Shown here: positions 1-8,304 of the stretch, piece after piece
Position numbering within the stretch: the first letter of the stretch is position 1
Layout: each line of letters starts with the position of its first letter
NCBI GenBank assembly: GCA_016928235.1
Contig: JAFGLD010000009.1
Span: forward strand, 1-40,997
DNA: 40,997 nucleotides
Direction of reading: 5' to 3'
Source: Anaerolineae bacterium
Lineage (GTDB): Bacteria; Chloroflexota; Anaerolineae; Aggregatilineales; UBA3940
The notes under the pieces: model-generated
What the model was told of the DNA's origin: nothing
The model's input: the letters and a program-made list of their open reading frames with translations, nothing else
Database searches by the model: none
Translations under genes and position numbers: made by a program

Positions 1-210
1 CCCCAGCTGGATTATCAAGGTCAGAGTGTGTGTTTGATACTCCATAATTAGCCTTGATGAGTCAAGATTCAGAGTTTCTTAGGAAAAGATCATGACCTTT
101 TTTGAAAGACATCAAGAAGTTTTTTGCTTAAGTTGACGTTTATGATGGTACAACCATCGGGTTACAACTGAGGTGTCTGGTTGTCTTTGTGTGTATAATT
201 TGGCGAGTTT

Positions 211-843
211 ATGTCTGTTGAGACTGGATCAAAACCACTCATCATGAAGAATGTAGTCATTCCTACAGACGGTCGATTGACAGAGCTGATCGATCAGGCC
301 AGAGCAGGCGACCAATCTGCCTGTGCGGCTATCTATCACCGGTTTGTCCAGTCCATTTATCGCCTGGCCTATGGTGTTCTGTTAGATTCGCAAGATGCCG
401 AAGAAGTTGTCCAGGATACCTTCACTTACGCGCTGCGCAACCTCCAGCGTTTCGACGAAAAGCGGAGTGCCTTCAAAACCTGGCTCTATACCATCGCGAT
501 GTGTCGGTGCCGCAACAAGCGTCGACGCAAATGGCTGCCAATTATCACTCTATCCGATATCATTGAGTGGCCTGCCAGTCCGGAGCCGTTGCCGGAAACA
601 ATCGCCGAAGCTCATCACACTCGTGAAGTCATCTGGTCAGCTTTGCGTGAGTTGTCGCCCAAGTTACGAGAGGCTATTGTCTTGCGATACTTTGATGGCT
701 TGAGTTATCGAGAGATGGCAGATGTCCTGGGTTGTCCCCAGAAGACTGCTGAATCACGAGTCCGATTGGCGCACGAAGCACTCTACGGCATTCTGTCCGG
801 CCAACGCGATGTCTTGTTAGAGGGAGTTTTCGAGCATGAGTAA
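211..843 (+). CDS. RNA polymerase sigma factor, ECF/sigma-70 family
   Basis: This is a 210-residue alternative sigma factor that would direct RNA polymerase to a dedicated regulon. Region 2 spans about residues 38-105 (YHRF..., DAEEVVQDTF, FKTWLYTIA, then an Arg-rich NKRRR), and region 4 spans about 140-195 (LRELSPKLREAIVLRYFDGLSYREMADVLG, split here as a helix-turn-helix). The two regions are joined by an acidic Pro-rich linker. Its stop overlaps the start of the zinc-finger membrane protein by 8 bp, the classic sigma/anti-sigma arrangement. A TATAAT lies at 194-199, only 11 bp before this ATG. If it is the -10 box, the mRNA is nearly leaderless, or the ATG at 244 is used. I see no matching -35 box or Shine-Dalgarno for either start. 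Confidence 0.9.
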   Translation: MSVETGSKPLIMKNVVIPTDGRLTELIDQARAGDQSACAAIYHRFVQSIYRLAYGVLLDSQDAEEVVQDTFTYALRNLQRFDEKRSAFKTWLYTIAMCRCRNKRRRKWLPIITLSDIIEWPASPEPLPETIAEAHHTREVIWSALRELSPKLREAIVLRYFDGLSYREMADVLGCPQKTAESRVRLAHEALYGILSGQRDVLLEGVFEHE

Positions 844-1360
844 GCACGTCAATCACCTGTTGGCTGCCTATGTCGAGAAACAGCTGAGTCCGGAGCAGGC
901 GGTTCGCGTTTACCAACACGTGATAGAATGCTCTGACTGCCGGGCCAGGTTGGCCCAGCATGAACAGCTGGCCGGTGATCTACAGACACTCCTTGGCCAG
1001 GGGCCCTCGCTGCGTCCTGGGCAGGTTCAGCAATTGTGGCTGGCCACCGGTACTGGAACCATCACTCCCATCAGCAGGCAGAACACAGTGGCCTGGCTGC
1101 CGCTTTTGCTCAGCCTGCTGCTGCTGATCGTGCCATTCACCGCTGGGTTCAGTGAGATGATACCTGGTACGGCGTTGGCTGTGACCGCGTCACATTCACC
1201 TGGTAAAGTTGCCGCGCAACCACTTCCTGATATACCCAGAGCAGGCACCGTTGTTTGGTCCGATACTGACCAGGCTCATGCCACGGTTATGGTAACATTG
1301 GCAATGTCTGAAACACTTTTTCCTGTTACGCCCGTTCCCCTGGCTCCAGTCAACCCTTGA
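836..1360 (+). CDS. Anti-sigma factor with zf-HC2 domain and one membrane segment
   Basis: This 174-residue protein carries the zinc-finger anti-sigma signature H28-x3-C32-x2-C35 in its N-terminal cytoplasmic part. One hydrophobic helix follows at about residues 85-105, with a short Pro/Thr-rich outer segment. It most likely sequesters the sigma factor encoded immediately upstream and releases it on an envelope signal. The start ATG overlaps the sigma stop, indicating translational coupling. The extracytoplasmic part, about 65 residues, has no domain I recognise, so the signal cannot be guessed. Confidence 0.85.
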   Translation: MSKHVNHLLAAYVEKQLSPEQAVRVYQHVIECSDCRARLAQHEQLAGDLQTLLGQGPSLRPGQVQQLWLATGTGTITPISRQNTVAWLPLLLSLLLLIVPFTAGFSEMIPGTALAVTASHSPGKVAAQPLPDIPRAGTVVWSDTDQAHATVMVTLAMSETLFPVTPVPLAPVNP

Positions 1361-1793
1361 GCTTGGGCTTGTTTGGGAGTAGGGGGGATGGGGTTTTGAG
1401 ATTTTCCATAACCAGTGACTGGGTGTTAGCTCTGTACTGTGTCTCACAAGGGTAGGCCCGGATATTGGGATCGAGTCTGTTTTGTCGATCGTGTCTTAAC
1501 AACATATCTTCTCGAAAAAATGAGGGGGCCGTGAAATGGCCTCTTAAAAAGATCGGGATGTTTTCCCAAAACATTTCGAAGTTTTCTTTTCTAGAAAGAG
1601 AGTGGATTTGGTGCCCCATGCATCTTTCCCGGACTATTGAGAAGATACCTGATAATCTTATCTGCAATAAGCAATATTAATGCCTGACAAGCGCAAACAT
1701 TAACCGGCGCTTTGGGCTGACTGCTACGATTGTTGTTCGAGCGTCGAATACTGAAAACTGATCATCAAGGACTGCAACGGTAAGAGGAAATAA
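1361..1793. other. Intergenic region with inverted-repeat element, no gene
   Basis: There is no convincing coding region in these 433 bp. The stretch 1500-1647 is bounded by inverted copies of a dispersed repeat: CAACATATCTTCTC at 1500-1513 and CTATTGAGAAGATA at 1634-1647, which share a 9-bp inverted core. Inside lie a palindrome ATGTTTT-ccc-AAAACAT (1559-1575), a GGCC-n7-GGCC motif, and a 19-bp sequence repeated at the far end of the window. The Shine-Dalgarno AGAGG for the next gene is at about 1782. Confidence 0.5.
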
Positions 1794-4700
1794 ATGACTG
1801 TTCGAGAAGACATATCGACATTTGTCGAAGACAAAGGACTCTTCAGGAACCTTGAAGATAAACTCTCCCTACTGCTCTACCTGAATGGCGAGAGGCTGGC
1901 ATATCTTGTAATTTTTATCATTGCCGTACTGACCCGGTTCTGGGATCTGGGTGCCCGGGTCATGAGCCACGACGAGAGCCTGCACACTCGTTATTCCTGG
2001 AGTCTGTTCCGCGGTGAGGGCTTCCAGCATACCCCTCTGATGCATGGCCCCCTCTTATTTCACATGGTGGCGCTGAGTTATCTGCTCTTCGGAGATAACG
2101 ATTTCACGTCCCGCATCTACCCGGCCGTCTTGGGGATTCTGATTGTCATGATACCGATCTTCCTGCGGAAATGGCTTGGCCGCATGGGAGCTATATCTGC
2201 CTCGGTGTTGTTTTTAATATCACCGATGATGTTGTATTACTCGCGTTACATCCGGCATGATATTCCGGCCATCGCCGGCGCGCTGATCATGGTTATTGCT
2301 ATCTGGCGATATATGGAAGGCCGTCAGTTCAAATATTTGATCTGGTTGAGCTTTGGTCAGTTCTTGCTTTTTGCTTCCAAAGAAGTGTCGTTCATCTACA
2401 TCGCCGGCTTCGGAAGCTATCTGATACTGTACTTTGTCACCCGTCTGCTCGATGTTCGATGGGAGAGCCGGTACTGGTACCGGATATTTACCAGTGCCTT
2501 GATTGCTTCGTTGATCATGTTGATGGCGCTCGGTATTGTATTTGTGATAAATGGCTATCTCGCCGGCTCGTTTGAGGGAAGCCAACCTCTCTCACCGGTC
2601 ATCGAGTCGGCAGAGGCAACAACGGCAGCCGCTCCTCCCGAATTGGCTGTTCTGGACATCCTTACCAAGGTACTCGGTGGGCTCCTTGCACTCTCGTTGT
2701 TGACTTTCATAGTGTCGATTATCACAGGCCAATGGCGTAATCTCCGTCGATTCCCGGAGATGGACATCATGATCGTCATGGGCTCGTTGGTACTGCCAAC
2801 TCTGGCGCCTTTGCCGATACATGGCATCAAATTGCTTGGTGAACGGTTGAGCGAGACTCTAGCCGCGCCTCCGCCGATTGTCGCCAGCATGGCAGCCATC
2901 AATCCTATGGGGACGACAACCCAAGACATTGCGACTAGCGCAATATTTGTTGCTGTTTGCTTTGCCATCAGCTTGTTGGTTGGGGTAGCCTGGTTTGCCC
3001 AGCCGCCTGTGTCACGCTATATCGGGTCACCCGAAGAAGAAGGGCCTGATGGTGGAGGAGAAACACTTGATGATTCTTCTGATATCTTTGATTGGCTTCA
3101 GGCTATGCTCACCAGCCGGTGGTGGATCACTGGTGGCGTCTATTGGTTGCTCTTTTTATTCTTCTTTACAACGATGTTTACCAACGGGAATGGGTTGGGA
3201 ACTGGTCTTGTTGGCTCATTGGCCTATTGGCTCGAACAGCATGATGTTCAGCGAGGCAACCAGCCATGGTACTACTACACCCTGATCATGTTGCCGATCT
3301 ATGAGTTTCTCCCCAGCCTGCTGGCTCTGGCTGCCGGCGCAATTGGGATCGGGAAGCTAATCAAACCCTCGCACTCAATAGCTGCCTTTTCAGATAATGA
3401 GCAAGGGGATGAGAGCGCGTTAGAAGATGCTGTCGAAGAAGATCAGGACGGCGATACGCCTTTCAATTTCCGGCGTCCACTCATCGACCTGGACGCGCCA
3501 ATTTCATTTCCTGTGTTCGCTTTTGTGGGGTATTGGGCAGTTGTGCTCCTCATTGGGCTTAGTGTTGCCGGGGAGAAGATGCCCTGGCTTACCACGCACC
3601 TGACTACGCCACTTATCTTGTTGGGCGGTTGGGTGGTAGGTCGCTTGCTGGAGCGTATCGAGTGGCGCAAGCTGTGGGCGACTCATGCCTGGGTACTGTT
3701 TGCCGTGATCCCCATTTTTGCCATTGCCTTGACCCGAGTTGTTGCGCCGATGTGCTCGCTTCGACCCAATTTTTTGCTTTGCAACACCGTCATTCCTACC
3801 AGCTATCAGACGACGATCTTCCAGGGGGTAGAAACAACTGTCCTGGCGTCTACCGGTGTCTGGATCGCAGCTCTGCTCGCGGTTGGTGCAACGTTAGCCG
3901 GACTGATCGTCTTGGGTTTGCGGATCGGTGGTGGACAGGTACTCAGGCTGGCCAATCTGTGCCTGGTAGCCTGGTTGGCCTTTATGACTGCTCGTGCTGC
4001 CTGGTGGGCCACTTTTGTCAACTATGACGAAGCTACAGAGTATCTTGTCTATGCCCATTCATCAGGAGCTGTCAAGCAAGTGCTAGACCAGGTCGAAGAG
4101 ATCTCGCTCAAGACGACGGACGGCTATGGCTTGCAAGTAGCCTACGATGATAAGGTTTCGTGGCCCTATTCCTGGTATTTTCGTAACTACCACAATGCCA
4201 CTTTCTATGGCAGTCAGCCATCAAGGGGACAACTCGGCGATGCTCCCATGATCCTGGCTGGTCCGGAGAATTGGACCAAGGTGGAGCCACTTCTGGGCGA
4301 CCGCTACTATCGTTTCGAATACATTCGCATGTGGTGGCCCATGCAAGACTATTTCGATTTGAAAACACATCCGGAATATTTCCGGGATTTCTTCGAAAAT
4401 CCGGCACTCCAGCGTGGTATTTGGGAGATATTCTACAAACGTGATTACTCTGCTTACGCAAATGCTACCGGCAAAAACTTTGCGTTGAACCAATGGCCTT
4501 TGGCAGACCGGATGCGCGTCTATGTCCGTAAAGATATCTTTGCCCAGATATGGGATTATGGGGTTGCTGCCTCAGAAATGGCTGTGGCTATCGATCCATA
4601 TTCTCAGAATATCCGCCAGATGACACCCGATTTGACGTTTGGTCAGGGCCAGCTCAACCGTCCCCATCAAATAGCTGTCGGGCCGGATGATCTGCTTTAT

Positions 4701-5459
4701 GTGGCAGACAGTCTCAATAATCGGATTATGGTCTATGAACAGGATGGCGGTTTCGTGCGGAGTATTGGTGAAGGCAGCATCACTCAGACCGATGGCTTGT
4801 ACGAGCCCTGGGGGGTCAGTGTGTCTACAGATGGTACCATCTATGTGGCAGACACCTGGAACTCGCGCATTGTCGTGTTTAACCAGGAGGGTGAAACCAT
4901 CAGGCAGTGGGGTCAGGAAGGTATCAAGAGCGTGACCGAGCCACTGTCGTTCTGGGGCCCTCGTGCCATTACTGTCGATGCTCAAGGGTTTATATTCCTG
5001 TCAGATACAGGGAACAAGCGTATTCAGGTGTTTGATGAAAGCGGGGGCTTTGTCCGCCAAATTGGTTCAGAGGGCGGGCTCGATGGACAGCTCGACGAAC
5101 CGGTTGGTGTTGTTATTGGAAAAGATGGCTTGGTGTACGTTGCCGATACCTGGAATCGCCGTATTCAGGTGTTTACACAGGAGGGATTGTTTGTCAATCA
5201 GTGGCTGGTTGAAGCCTGGTTTGCCCAGACGAATGAGCGTCCATATATCGCAGTCGACGCGCAAAACAATGTCTACGTGACCGATCCCGATGCATTCCGG
5301 GTGATCGTCTTTGATAGCCAGGGTAATTATCTGTACAGTTTTGGCGACTATACCACCATCGGGTTGGCAGGCGGTATTGCAATCAATGCTCAGGGGCAAC
5401 TTTTCCTGTCAGATACTGCCGCCGGGACTATCCAACGCTATACCATAGAGTTGCCCTGA
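1794..5459 (+). CDS. Agl23-like (TIGR03663) polytopic glycosyltransferase-type protein with C-terminal NHL repeats
   Basis: This is a 1221-residue protein. The N-terminal ~800 residues form a polytopic membrane domain of the GT39/PMT-like fold. An Asp-Glu pair (MSHDESLH, D60-E61) sits in the first outer loop, as expected for enzymes using lipid-linked sugars. The arrangement fits the TIGR03663 family, annotated as Agl23, a flippase-associated protein. Two charged cytoplasmic loops interrupt the helices. From about residue 945 to the end there are roughly five NHL repeats (LYVADSLNNRI, IYVADTWNSRI, IFLSDTGNKRI, VYVADTWNRRI), forming a predicted propeller. The start is supported by AGAGG 8 bp upstream. 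The role is probably in glycan transfer or surface glycosylation; the substrate cannot be inferred. No other glycosylation gene is nearby. Confidence 0.8.
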   Translation: MTVREDISTFVEDKGLFRNLEDKLSLLLYLNGERLAYLVIFIIAVLTRFWDLGARVMSHDESLHTRYSWSLFRGEGFQHTPLMHGPLLFHMVALSYLLFGDNDFTSRIYPAVLGILIVMIPIFLRKWLGRMGAISASVLFLISPMMLYYSRYIRHDIPAIAGALIMVIAIWRYMEGRQFKYLIWLSFGQFLLFASKEVSFIYIAGFGSYLILYFVTRLLDVRWESRYWYRIFTSALIASLIMLMALGIVFVINGYLAGSFEGSQPLSPVIESAEATTAAAPPELAVLDILTKVLGGLLALSLLTFIVSIITGQWRNLRRFPEMDIMIVMGSLVLPTLAPLPIHGIKLLGERLSETLAAPPPIVASMAAINPMGTTTQDIATSAIFVAVCFAISLLVGVAWFAQPPVSRYIGSPEEEGPDGGGETLDDSSDIFDWLQAMLTSRWWITGGVYWLLFLFFFTTMFTNGNGLGTGLVGSLAYWLEQHDVQRGNQPWYYYTLIMLPIYEFLPSLLALAAGAIGIGKLIKPSHSIAAFSDNEQGDESALEDAVEEDQDGDTPFNFRRPLIDLDAPISFPVFAFVGYWAVVLLIGLSVAGEKMPWLTTHLTTPLILLGGWVVGRLLERIEWRKLWATHAWVLFAVIPIFAIALTRVVAPMCSLRPNFLLCNTVIPTSYQTTIFQGVETTVLASTGVWIAALLAVGATLAGLIVLGLRIGGGQVLRLANLCLVAWLAFMTARAAWWATFVNYDEATEYLVYAHSSGAVKQVLDQVEEISLKTTDGYGLQVAYDDKVSWPYSWYFRNYHNATFYGSQPSRGQLGDAPMILAGPENWTKVEPLLGDRYYRFEYIRMWWPMQDYFDLKTHPEYFRDFFENPALQRGIWEIFYKRDYSAYANATGKNFALNQWPLADRMRVYVRKDIFAQIWDYGVAASEMAVAIDPYSQNIRQMTPDLTFGQGQLNRPHQIAVGPDDLLYVADSLNNRIMVYEQDGGFVRSIGEGSITQTDGLYEPWGVSVSTDGTIYVADTWNSRIVVFNQEGETIRQWGQEGIKSVTEPLSFWGPRAITVDAQGFIFLSDTGNKRIQVFDESGGFVRQIGSEGGLDGQLDEPVGVVIGKDGLVYVADTWNRRIQVFTQEGLFVNQWLVEAWFAQTNERPYIAVDAQNNVYVTDPDAFRVIVFDSQGNYLYSFGDYTTIGLAGGIAINAQGQLFLSDTAAGTIQRYTIELP

Positions 5460-5590
5460 TGGGTAAAAGGGGTCTGACGGTTTTTTTAAGATAGCCTGTC
5501 AAGGAAAATGTTCTAATGGATGTGTTTCGGTTCTATAGCTGGGGGGGTATAATCGGCAACAGATCATTACTATCCTATAGAGAGATAACT

Positions 5591-5980
5591 ATGTCTGGCA
5601 AGAATGCGGTTCTGATCGTCGATGATGATCCGACCACAGTTATGCTATTGAAACATTACCTGGAAGGCATCGGCGTAACAACCCTTGTCGCCACTGATGG
5701 CTCAAGTGCCCTGGAGGTTATCCAGGCGCATTCCGAGCAGCTTGCGCTGGTTTTTTTGGATATTGCGATGCCTCACATGAGTGGTTACCAGTTATGCGAG
5801 GCTATCCGCTCCGATTTCAATCTGATGGATTTACCAGTCATCGCGGTTACTGCTCGGAGTAGTCCGGAGATGTTTGCTGAGGCCGAGGCGGTAGGTATCA
5901 ACCAGATCATCGCTAAGCCGTTCAAACCCATTGTTATTCGTGACGTTCTGGTCGAATATGATCTGATCACATCATCATGA
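5591..5980 (+). CDS. Stand-alone response regulator receiver protein (CheY-like)
   Basis: This 129-residue single receiver domain has the acidic pocket DDDP near residue 13, the phospho-acceptor Asp in LDIAMPHMSGYQL, the conserved Thr in VTARSS and the Lys in AKPF. It has no output domain, so it should act by protein-protein contact in a phosphorelay. A longer frame opens at 5516, but the ATG at 5591 is preferred: the domain begins right after it and AGAGAGATAA lies just upstream. A TATAAT at 5548-5553 could be the -10 box. A strong terminator follows the stop. No histidine kinase is encoded nearby. Confidence 0.88.
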   Translation: MSGKNAVLIVDDDPTTVMLLKHYLEGIGVTTLVATDGSSALEVIQAHSEQLALVFLDIAMPHMSGYQLCEAIRSDFNLMDLPVIAVTARSSPEMFAEAEAVGINQIIAKPFKPIVIRDVLVEYDLITSS

Positions 5981-6021
5981 CATAACAGGCATTAAGGCAT
6001 TTCCTCTAGTCAAACTCGAAT

Positions 6022-6055
6022 AAAAAACACCCCATGCAATATTGGGGTGTTTTTG
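6022..6055. terminator. Bidirectional Rho-independent terminator
   Basis: The stem AAAAACACCCC / GGGGTGTTTTT closes a 10-nt loop, with T-rich ends on both strands. It lies between the converging receiver gene and the UroD-like gene, and would serve both. Confidence 0.88.
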
Positions 6056-6083
6056 TACTCAGACCGGCTGTGGTTGGGCCCGG

Positions 6084-7061
6084 CTATAGTTCTTCGACCA
6101 GCGATCGTATCTTGCGAATGTTACCGATAGGCGTTGTTGTTAAAACGACACAGCCTGTTCCCAGTATCCAGCGACGTCCGCCTGTTTGTCGCATCGCGTC
6201 ACGTGCTTGTTGAATTGCCGGTTCAGGATCATCTCTGTGCAGCACATCACGACTTATCCCACCACTGGCAGCTCCTTTGATTTTCTTTAGTCCGTTTTCC
6301 AGCTCAGGGGGGGTCTCGCGATCATGCCAGTTGACAATTTGAACCGGGTAGTCGGCTAAAAGGCTAAACATGATGTGAGATCCATGGATGTGCAATGTAT
6401 TCAGCCATAGATCATTGACAGCAGCCAAAATTTGCAGGTCATATGGCTTGCCAAATACCTGGTATTCGGCTTCTGTCATCTTGACATAGCTGGCGTGTTG
6501 TATTGCATAATAAATCCCAGCAATTCCTCGCCGTTTGGCTTCGTGGATAAAGGCAATGGTAGTGTCTGTGATTACCTGCAATGCATGATGTACCTGGCCT
6601 GCATTCTGTCGCAAATGAACGATCAGAGTGTTATCACCGGCCAGATTCTTGGCTTGTGCCAGAGGGCTGAAGATGGTCTGTATGTAGGGAACTTCTTGCT
6701 TGAATTCATCTTTTAGAATTTCCAGGCAGCGCAACTGGCTTCCTAGACCTCCGGCAGTTGGCTCCAGCACTCTCAACTGAGACCAGGCATCAGAGGTTTC
6801 AATCACGCGACCGGCGTAACGGCGTGTTCCCTCTAAGTTCCCTTCCCAGTGATCCTCGACACCCCACCCTGTGAGGCAGAAACTGCTTGCAGGCGTAACT
6901 TTGACAAAGTCCCAGTCGTAGTCACGCTGAAAGCAGATGTGCGCCGCTGCCTGGTCCTCTGCTCGTTGATCATCGCCAGGCCAATGACGCCATAAAGCAG
7001 CGGCGACCCGGTCTACCGGCTCGCCGCTAATTGTTGCTTCAAGTCTTTTGCGTTTATTCAT
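6084..7061 (-). CDS. Uroporphyrinogen decarboxylase (UroD/MtaA/CmuA)-superfamily protein
   Basis: This 325-residue protein has the UroD-type TIM-barrel pattern. An early segment EPVDRVAAALWRHWPGDD corresponds to the substrate-pocket Arg/Asp region. Other recognisable features are DYDWDFVKVTP, an internal IHGSH motif and a C-terminal LGTGCVV strand. It lacks the close match to HemE that a haem enzyme would show and has no haem genes around it. It is better described as a member of the broader family that includes corrinoid methyltransferases; the substrate is unknown. It starts 19 bp after the TPR remnant and shows no obvious Shine-Dalgarno. Confidence 0.75.
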   Translation of the reverse strand: MNKRKRLEATISGEPVDRVAAALWRHWPGDDQRAEDQAAAHICFQRDYDWDFVKVTPASSFCLTGWGVEDHWEGNLEGTRRYAGRVIETSDAWSQLRVLEPTAGGLGSQLRCLEILKDEFKQEVPYIQTIFSPLAQAKNLAGDNTLIVHLRQNAGQVHHALQVITDTTIAFIHEAKRRGIAGIYYAIQHASYVKMTEAEYQVFGKPYDLQILAAVNDLWLNTLHIHGSHIMFSLLADYPVQIVNWHDRETPPELENGLKKIKGAASGGISRDVLHRDDPEPAIQQARDAMRQTGGRRWILGTGCVVLTTTPIGNIRKIRSLVEEL

Positions 7062-7080
7062 TGCGGATATTTGGTAAACG

Positions 7081-7314
7081 TTAACTAAGTCGCCGAATAA
7101 GAACTTCTACCTGCTTGTTGAGTATACTTGCAGAGCGATCTGTACTATTCATTACTGCCAGATCGCGAGCTTGAGCAAACAGATCAATAGCTTCCTGCAT
7201 CTGATCTAATCCAAACATCACCAGTCCAAGTCCGTAGTGAGCATCAAGGCTGCTGTGCTCGGCATCCAACGCTCTCTGAAAATGTTGGATTGCCTCCTGG
7301 TATTGTCTCTTCCT
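7081..7314 (-). pseudogene. Remnant of a TPR-repeat protein gene
   Basis: The minus-strand frame encodes about two TPR motifs (RQYQEAIQHFQRALDAEH, then LDAHYGLGLVMFGLDQMQEAIDLFAQA) and ends in a normal stop. Upstream the frame is closed by a TGA at 7315-7317, with no ATG or GTG start before the first repeat. A TTG at 7267-7269 would begin inside a TPR helix. Protein-like sequence continues upstream in another frame (about 7318-7370), consistent with a frameshift. A MITE-like repeat sits immediately beyond at 7376-7448. I interpret this as the 3' end of a decayed gene. Confidence 0.6.
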
Positions 7315-7375
7315 TCATGACTCCATGCCGGGTTGATGATTGATATAACATCATCAGGGTTCTGAAGACCCTTGG

Positions 7376-7448
7376 TTAGGAATGAGAATCGCCCATCCAT
7401 AGTCCTGATTGCAGGCTCTTAGGGAAAAGTTATTTACCCCATTCCTTA
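7376..7448. repeat. MITE-like inverted-repeat element, copy A
   Basis: This 73-bp sequence is bounded by TTAGGAATG and CATTCCTTA. It is clearly homologous to 35494-35579: shared blocks are GGAATGAG, CCCATCCA, AGTCCT, GCAG, GGGAAA, GTTATTTA and CATTCCT. Copy A lacks about 11 bp present in copy B in the left arm. It abuts the broken TPR gene. Confidence 0.7.
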
Positions 7449-7536
7449 CTGTTCCGCAGATGTTGTCAAGGATAATTTATTACTTGTATTTTAGTATAAA
7501 TCTAAATCCCAGATCAAAAATTGAACATCGCTTTTA

Positions 7537-7565
7537 ATTATACAGCACCGCCAATCAATCACCAA
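7537..7565 (-). promoter_or_regulatory. Putative sigma-70 promoter
   Basis: On the minus strand TTGGTG (7565-7560) and TATAAT (7542-7537) are separated by 17 bp. It points toward the TPR remnant and the UroD-like gene and lies in an AT-rich spacer. Confidence 0.45.
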
Positions 7566-7584
7566 AATTCCGCCAATTGTTTGA

Positions 7585-8304
7585 CTATGAATCCGGAGAT
7601 GCTTCAAATGTTATAGTCGTGCGCGTCACAACGGCACTCAGTGCATCGATCTCCAGCGCATCCAATACTTCATCGGGACGTCCGGTTCCTCGTTGTGGTG
7701 AAAGCTCTAAAGTCATTTGAAGCATCAGCGGCGTGCCTGGCATTATCTCGACTTGGCGGATGAGCGAGCGTAGATCGTAACGTTTGCCACGCCGCTCTCG
7801 CCAGACATGCTCTTGGGACAGGAGTTCTCTTACCCGTTTCTCCAACATGCCCGGTTCGATAGCACTGTTTTTTGCGGTGACCTGGTAGCACGCCGAGGCT
7901 GTCAGAGATTGAAGTGCCGGCTCACTTAAGGCCACGAGATGTATGGTGTTGATGGTCAATCCTTGCGGGGCGGCCAGGCGAAGCGCAGAAAGCATCGAAC
8001 CTGGCTCTAGCGGATCGTTTTCCATCCAGATATCCAGAATTTCACAGGTGCTGATATATCCCAATGGCAAACCTGCGGCAATTTGTATTTTGGGTCTGGG
8101 GTTAAACCCCTGGGAATAAACAAGAGGAATCCCTGCGCGTCGCAGTACACGCTCCCACACCCGCATCAAATCGAGATGGGAACAATACCGTAGAGGGCCA
8201 TCTTTGCCAAAGGAGATACGATATCGGAGGTGAGGCATCGCTGTTCCCGAAACTACGTTCTGGGCATTCTCCTCATCTGGGCTCAATCGATTCATGATGC
8301 CCAT
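7585..8304 (-). CDS. TIGR03936 family (DUF2344) radical-SAM-associated protein
   Basis: This 239-residue protein shows the family signature near its N-terminus: YRISFGKDGPLRYCSHLDL, followed by RVWERVLRRAGIPL and YSQGFNPRPKI. In many bacteria this protein is encoded beside, or fused to, the B12-binding radical SAM protein TIGR03960. Here that partner is two genes upstream on the same strand, separated by a helical-repeat protein, with which this gene overlaps by 13 bp. Its function is not established. Internal Met codons at 8295 (MNRLSP) and residue 23 (MPHLRYRISF) are alternative starts, and the latter fits the family's usual N-terminus best. Confidence 0.85.
   Translation of the reverse strand: MGIMNRLSPDEENAQNVVSGTAMPHLRYRISFGKDGPLRYCSHLDLMRVWERVLRRAGIPLVYSQGFNPRPKIQIAAGLPLGYISTCEILDIWMENDPLEPGSMLSALRLAAPQGLTINTIHLVALSEPALQSLTASACYQVTAKNSAIEPGMLEKRVRELLSQEHVWRERRGKRYDLRSLIRQVEIMPGTPLMLQMTLELSPQRGTGRPDEVLDALEIDALSAVVTRTTITFEASPDS

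Noticed and set aside
1465..1680. 71-codon frame in the left intergenic region
   Set aside because: It spans the inverted-repeat element, lacks a Shine-Dalgarno and has no protein-like pattern.
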